Assembly (NCBI GenBank): GCA_013152845.1
Contig: JAADFM010000089.1
Location: forward strand, 1-9,042
Direction of reading: 5' to 3'
DNA length: 9,042 nucleotides
From: Methanobacteriota archaeon
Lineage (GTDB): Archaea > Hydrothermarchaeota > Hydrothermarchaeia > Hydrothermarchaeales > JAADFM01
Shown here: in pieces, positions 5,304-9,042 of the stretch
Layout: each line of letters begins with the position of its first letter
Numbering within the stretch: the first letter of the stretch is position 1
Program-made: the position numbers and the translations under genes
The notes under the pieces: generated by a model
Told to the model about the DNA's origin: nothing
What the model saw: the letters and a program-made list of their open reading frames with translations, nothing else
The model's database searches: none

Positions 5304-6069
5304 ATGGTGCTGAGCGAGGGCGATTTCGTAAAGGTGAGGTACACCGGGAGGATAAAAGACCGGGGAGGTCTTCGACACCACCTCGGAGGAGGTGGCAAAA
5401 GAGGAGGGAATATACGACGAGAAGGTGGTGTTCAAGAGCCAGCCAATCGTCATCGGGGCCGGACACGTCCTGAAGGGCCTGGACGAGGCCCTGGTGGGAG
5501 CCGAGGTGGGGGAGGAGAAGACCGTGGAGGTTCCCCCGGAGAAGGGCTACGGCCTGAGGGACCCGAAGCTCATCAAGGTGGTGCCCATAAGGGAGTTCAA
5601 GCGCCAGGGGATGACCCCGGTGCCGGGCATGCGCATCGAGGCCGACGGCCGGGTGGGCAAGGTCCAGAGTGTGGGGGCCGGAAGGGTCAGGGTGGATTTC
5701 AACTACGAGCTGGCCGGCAAGGTCCTGGAGTACGATGTGGCGGTGGAGGAGAAGATAAACAAGACCGAGGAGAAGATACGCCACCTGCTGGAGCTCCACT
5801 TCAAGTCCATCCCGCCAAACGACCACGATATCCACCTGGAGGACGGGAAGGCCGTGGTGGTCCTGCCCGAGAACGCAAAGTTCGCAAAGGAGGCACAGCT
5901 GGCAAAACTCCTGGTCTCAAAGGACGTCTTCACCTTCATGGAGGACATCGATAAGGTGGAGTTCAGGGAGGTCTACGAGCGGCCCGCACCACCGGAGAAG
6001 AAGGAGAAGCCGAAGGCCAAGGAAAAAAAGTCGCCAGCCAGAAAAAAGAAGACCGCCAAGAAGAAGTGA
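5304..6069 (+). CDS. FKBP-type peptidyl-prolyl isomerase, SlyD-like long archaeal form (frameshifted near the start)
   Basis: Reads from ATG 5304 (MVLSEGDFVKVRYTGRIKD) and then breaks at 5358-5364. Restoring two bases (GAC-AC-C-GGG-GAG, giving DTGEVFDTT) joins it to the frame that runs to TGA 6067-6069, 255 residues in all. Expected FKBP features then appear: Y13, the FDTT loop (24-27) with active-site D25, PIVIGAGHVLKGLDEAL (48-64), an insert-in-flap domain (about 86-132), and VDFNYELAGKVLEYDV (131-146). An archaeal C-terminal extension (150-224) and a Lys/Pro-rich tail (228-255) follow. It catalyses proline cis-trans isomerisation and is probably a cytosolic folding helper; the insert usually gives chaperone activity. 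The basic tail suggests binding to nucleic acid or ribosomes. It is co-transcribed with the PUA gene (2-bp gap). As written, translation from 5304 would run out of frame, and a start at GTG 5392 would lose the first strands and D25. Confidence 0.88.
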
Positions 6070-6082
6070 GGCCCGAATAACA

Positions 6083-6094
6083 AAAATTAAATAC
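6083..6094 (+). promoter_or_regulatory. Putative promoter (TATA-like) for the beta-helix surface protein
   Basis: AAAATTAAATAC lies in the 80-bp spacer after the FKBP stop, about 60 bp before ATG 6150. This would give a leader of about 35 bases. The rest of the spacer shows no clear hairpin terminator. Confidence 0.4.
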
Positions 6095-6135
6095 GGGTTG
6101 CAATCTATGGGGGATGGATGGAAAAGCCCGAGTTC

Positions 6136-6142
6136 CGGAGGT
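6136..6142 (+). promoter_or_regulatory. Ribosome binding site deciding the start of the surface protein
   Basis: CGGAGGT lies 7 bp before ATG 6150. Another ATG at 6143, immediately after this site, runs into a stop after five codons, so 6150 is the real start. Confidence 0.6.
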
Positions 6143-6149
6143 ATGGTGA

Positions 6150-8999
6150 ATGACTGGTAGATGTATTGGATTTGCATCCTTTGTTATTGTCTTGGGGATA
6201 CTTGTCACGGCAGGGAGTGCCCATGCAGTCGCCCCTTACATCAGCAACGGTACTGCAACCTTTACCACCATCCAGGAGGCGGTGGACAATACGACTGCAG
6301 GAGGAACCATCTCCATAAGCGGGACCTATACCGAGAACGTGGACGTATACAAGCCCCTCAACATTGTGGGAGACGGGACCGCCACCACCATCATCACGGC
6401 GAACAATACCGCCGACCACGTCTTCAACGTGACCGCAAGCAATGTCAATATCAGTAACCTGACGGTGACAAACGCCACCGGTGCAGGGAAGGCAGGGATA
6501 TACTTGGCGAACTCCAATTCATCGACCATCCAGAACGTCAACGCTTCGGGCAACTACTACGGCATCTACCTATACTCATCGCCGAGCAACACCCTCACTA
6601 ACAATATCGCAAGCAACACCACATACGGTATCTACTTATACTCATCAAATAACAATACCCTTATTAACAACACAGCTGACCTCAACAGCCGTGGCATCTA
6701 CCTCTCTTCCTCCAACTACAACACGCTTACCGGCAACACGGCTAACTCCAATACCAACGGGATTTATCTCTCCTACTCCTACTACACCACCATCTCAGGC
6801 GGGACAGCAAACAGTAACAGCGAGGGGATGTATATCAGAAGTTCAAGCTTCAACACAGTGACAGGTGCTGAGCTCCACAACAACACGAATGCCGGCATTT
6901 ATGACATTGCAGGAGGATTCGCAGCAGAAAGTTACCAGAACTTCTCTTCGAATCATATCTCTGGTAGCAGTAATGGCATATACATGGGTAGCGAGGACAA
7001 TTCCATCATATCCGGCAACTCCGTCTGGAACTGCACCTACGGGATTTATAATGATGGGTCCGCAGGAGGCAACGTCTTCTCCTCTAACACCCTATATAAC
7101 AACACCTACGGGTATTACTTCAGCTCTTCCTCAGGAGACACCATCTCCGGCGGGAGCGTTACCAACAACAGTGGGCCGGGTATATACTTGAGCAGTTCAA
7201 GCAACAACCGAATAACCGGGGTGACGGTCTCCTACAACAACCTCGGTTATACTGGTTGGGGGGGAGTATATGTTACCAGTTCCAACAGCAATATCCTCTC
7301 GCGCAACACCATAGACCACAATCCGGAAAAAGGTGTCTTAATCAGCTCATCTACCGGTAACATAATAGACTCAAACCAGATAATCTACAACTGCGGCGGC
7401 GTGGATGGTATCCGGGTGGAGTCATCAGATGACACTATAGTAACTAACAACAACGTCTCCTACGGAACGGGTTACGGCATCGAGATATCAAGTTCCAACA
7501 ACGTGACGATTTCTGGCAACACCCTGGAGGCCAATGCAGGCGTTGAGATTGCCGTCTGGAGCTCCCAGAACGGGACCATAGTCAACAACACCATAAGAGA
7601 TACGGGCATGACTTCCGACGGCTTACAGCTTTCTAGCTCATCGGGCTTTGTCATAGCCAGCAACAGGATAACGGGCATGGACAACGGCATCTACCTGGCC
7701 GGCACGGCAGACAAGAACAAGCTCATCGGCAACAACCTTACCAGCAACACCTACGGGGTCTACTCAATCACTACCGGCCAGAACAACTCGGTCCTCTTCA
7801 ACACCATCTCAGGGAACACGAACGGTGTGGCCAACACACAGACAACATTCAACCTCAACGCTGTAATGAACTACTGGGGCTCCACAGACGGACCCTCGGG
7901 GGCGGCAAACGGCTCGGGAGACACAGTCTCGGCAAACGTGAGCTACCTGCCCTACCTGAGCACTGCAACGAACAGCGGGACATCGGGTACGGCACAGGGC
8001 ACGGGAACCCTGGACATGAAGAGCCTCATCGACACCGAGGTAGACTACGACGCAAGCTGTCCCGTGGATGTCACAGTCTCAATATACAGCTCGAACCCGG
8101 GCGGCTCATCGGCATTTGCAACCGACATCGGCTATCTCGACCTCTACGTCCCGGATGCATCGTGCCTGAACAACCTGACGCTGAGGTACTACTACACCGC
8201 AGCACAAGTGGCGGGTAAGGACGAGTCAAGCCTGAAAATCGCATTCTACAACTCCACGGCAAACACATACGTGGAGTGCTCCAATACTGGCGTGAACACC
8301 ACCGATACGGGCAACTACTCGGGATACATCTGGGTATTCGTAAACGCGACAACAGTGCCGACCAAGACAGACCTGACCGGAACGGTGTTCGGCATAGGCG
8401 GGGGGATAGCCGCCTCAGCTGGGGGCACAGCAGGCACCACATCACACGGCATATCCATAACAGACATCGAGCTGCCGGATTCCATCACCCCTGGCAGCAC
8501 CCTGAAACTACTGGTGACCATCGCAAGCAGTGCGTACGAGTCAGGGGTGATTTTGAAGGTCCCAGGCCTGCCAGAAGGATGGACCGCTGACGAGGTGGAC
8601 ACAGGACCACTAAACGTGGGCACAAACGAAAAGGAGATAACGGTAACAGTACCGGAAGACGCATCAGGGGAGTTCGCACTGACCGTTGAGGCGGTGGCAA
8701 AGGACTTCCTGGGTACGGCGAAGAAGGTGGTAAACCTGGCAGTCAGCGAGGCAGGAGGTCCGGCACCGACAACGGCACCCCCAGTAGCGACTGCACCGCC
8801 AAAACCAACCGAGAAGCCTAAACCGCAACCGACAGAAAAGCCGCCGGAGACCCCGGCCGAAACCATGAAGCCTGAGCCAACACCCGCACCGGCCGGAGAA
8901 GCAAAGGGGATATGCGGGCCGAGCCTCGTAGCGGCCGTGGCACTGCTGCCGGTGCTCTTCAGGCGGAAGCTGCGGCAGGGTCATCATCTTCCAAAATGA
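6150..8999 (+). CDS. Large secreted parallel beta-helix (NosD-like) surface protein with C-terminal Cys-Gly-Pro anchor
   Basis: 949 residues. A signal peptide covers 1-26 (cleavage after AGSAHA). A pectate-lyase-like cap (TFTTIQEAVDNTTAGGTISISG, ENVDVYKPLNIVGDG) is followed by about 20 PbH1/NosD rungs (116-570), each marked by GIYL-type strands and Asn/Ser/Thr turns, and ending in NYWGSTDGPSG (574-584). Residues 621-750 are a beta domain (LRYYYTAAQVAGKDESSLKIAFYN) common in methanogen surface proteins. Residues 768-866 resemble a NEW3-type Ig-like domain (LPEGWTA, TVTVPEDASGEFALTVEA). A Pro/Thr/Lys/Glu stalk spans 871-917. The end, ICGPSLVAAVALLPVLFRRK (921-940), has the Cys-Gly-Pro, hydrophobic stretch and basic cluster of the CGP-CTERM sorting signal known from Thermococcales, plus a nine-residue tail. 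Many N-x-S/T sequons suggest N-glycosylation. It is probably a cell-surface adhesin or sheath component, or a polysaccharide binder. No catalytic residues were identified. It is more A+T-rich than its neighbours. Confidence 0.9.
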   Translation: MTGRCIGFASFVIVLGILVTAGSAHAVAPYISNGTATFTTIQEAVDNTTAGGTISISGTYTENVDVYKPLNIVGDGTATTIITANNTADHVFNVTASNVNISNLTVTNATGAGKAGIYLANSNSSTIQNVNASGNYYGIYLYSSPSNTLTNNIASNTTYGIYLYSSNNNTLINNTADLNSRGIYLSSSNYNTLTGNTANSNTNGIYLSYSYYTTISGGTANSNSEGMYIRSSSFNTVTGAELHNNTNAGIYDIAGGFAAESYQNFSSNHISGSSNGIYMGSEDNSIISGNSVWNCTYGIYNDGSAGGNVFSSNTLYNNTYGYYFSSSSGDTISGGSVTNNSGPGIYLSSSSNNRITGVTVSYNNLGYTGWGGVYVTSSNSNILSRNTIDHNPEKGVLISSSTGNIIDSNQIIYNCGGVDGIRVESSDDTIVTNNNVSYGTGYGIEISSSNNVTISGNTLEANAGVEIAVWSSQNGTIVNNTIRDTGMTSDGLQLSSSSGFVIASNRITGMDNGIYLAGTADKNKLIGNNLTSNTYGVYSITTGQNNSVLFNTISGNTNGVANTQTTFNLNAVMNYWGSTDGPSGAANGSGDTVSANVSYLPYLSTATNSGTSGTAQGTGTLDMKSLIDTEVDYDASCPVDVTVSIYSSNPGGSSAFATDIGYLDLYVPDASCLNNLTLRYYYTAAQVAGKDESSLKIAFYNSTANTYVECSNTGVNTTDTGNYSGYIWVFVNATTVPTKTDLTGTVFGIGGGIAASAGGTAGTTSHGISITDIELPDSITPGSTLKLLVTIASSAYESGVILKVPGLPEGWTADEVDTGPLNVGTNEKEITVTVPEDASGEFALTVEAVAKDFLGTAKKVVNLAVSEAGGPAPTTAPPVATAPPKPTEKPKPQPTEKPPETPAETMKPEPTPAPAGEAKGICGPSLVAAVALLPVLFRRKLRQGHHLPK
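6495..7874 (+). repeat. About 20 beta-helix rungs of about 22 codons within the surface protein
   Basis: The glycine opening each GIYL-like strand falls at residues 116, 138, 160, 182, 204, 226, 249, 276, 298, 321, 344, 372, 395, 420, 443, 464, 491, 513, 536 and 559. The first six are spaced by exactly 22 residues; later ones vary from 21 to 28. The array is a protein-level repeat. The DNA copies share GGCATCTAC-type segments but are not identical, so the array is not a fresh satellite. Confidence 0.85.
8760..8900 (+). other. Pro/Thr/Lys-rich wall-spanning stalk region
   Basis: Residues 871-917 of the surface protein are nearly all Pro, Thr, Ala, Lys and Glu, with repeated PTEKP-like units (PTEKPKPQPTEKPPET). 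Such low-complexity segments commonly hold a surface domain away from the membrane anchor and are often O-glycosylated. It directly precedes the Cys-Gly-Pro anchor. Confidence 0.7.
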
Positions 9000-9042
9000 T
9001 TTGAGGTCGGGAAGTATAGGGATGAGGGTAATGGGGACCGTT

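Noticed and set aside
5125..5835. 236-codon minus-strand frame across the PUA/FKBP junction
   Set aside because: It mirrors two well-supported genes and has His/Leu-rich low-complexity content; no ribosome binding site or homology signal seen.
8315..8866. 183-codon minus-strand frame within the surface protein gene
   Set aside because: Val/Ser/Gly-rich shadow of the Thr/Pro-rich stalk and Ig-like domain.
9022..9042. Possible start of a next gene (ATG AGG GTA ATG...)
   Set aside because: Only seven codons are visible and the nearest GAGGT (9003-9007) is about 14 bp upstream, too little to support a call.

Overview
The window looks archaeal, most likely from a methanogen or a close euryarchaeal relative. 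The signs are A/T-rich TATA-type boxes about 25 bp ahead of starts, several apparently leaderless genes, GGTGA-type ribosome binding sites, heavy AGG arginine use, a 3-hexulose-6-phosphate synthase/RraA-like fusion, an eL13-type ribosomal domain, an archaeal long FKBP and a large parallel beta-helix surface protein with a Cys-Gly-Pro C-terminal sorting segment. Genus cannot be fixed from sequence alone. No RNA gene, CRISPR array, insertion sequence or origin was seen, and no gap between genes exceeds about 100 bp.

Layout. (1) The left edge holds the 5' end of a secreted FG-GAP-type repeat protein on the minus strand (1-273), which is open to the window edge. (2) Divergent from it is the Hps-RraA fusion (375-1646), a ribose-5-phosphate/formaldehyde pathway enzyme. 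(3) A TATA-rich promoter leads into a thioredoxin reductase-like flavoprotein (1714-2666, broken by a one-base frameshift near its end) and a winged-helix regulator (2682-3053). They converge with no gap on a thioredoxin gene (3054-3392, minus), so reductase, candidate regulator and thioredoxin form one redox neighbourhood. (4) A minus-strand pair overlaps at its junction: an eL13-domain/helix-hairpin-helix fusion (4319-4750) followed by a six-helix membrane protein (3435-4319). (5) Divergent from that pair, across a 56-bp promoter region with two identical palindromic TATA-like boxes, lies a plus-strand operon of a PUA-domain protein (4807-5301) and an FKBP/SlyD-type prolyl isomerase (5304-6069, broken by a two-base loss near its start). 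(6) A 949-residue surface protein (6150-8999) has a signal peptide, about 20 beta-helix rungs, Ig-like domains, a Pro/Thr/Lys stalk and a C-terminal anchor.

How the parts relate. The eL13-HhH, PUA and FKBP genes suggest a ribosome/RNA-binding and protein-folding neighbourhood. The reductase lacks the usual NADPH-binding motifs, which suggests another electron donor (F420H2 or ferredoxin are candidates). I see no clear-cut undescribed defence or mobile system. The observations most worth following are the eL13-HhH fusion, the atypical reductase with its linked regulator and thioredoxin, and two repairable frameshifts that may be sequence errors.
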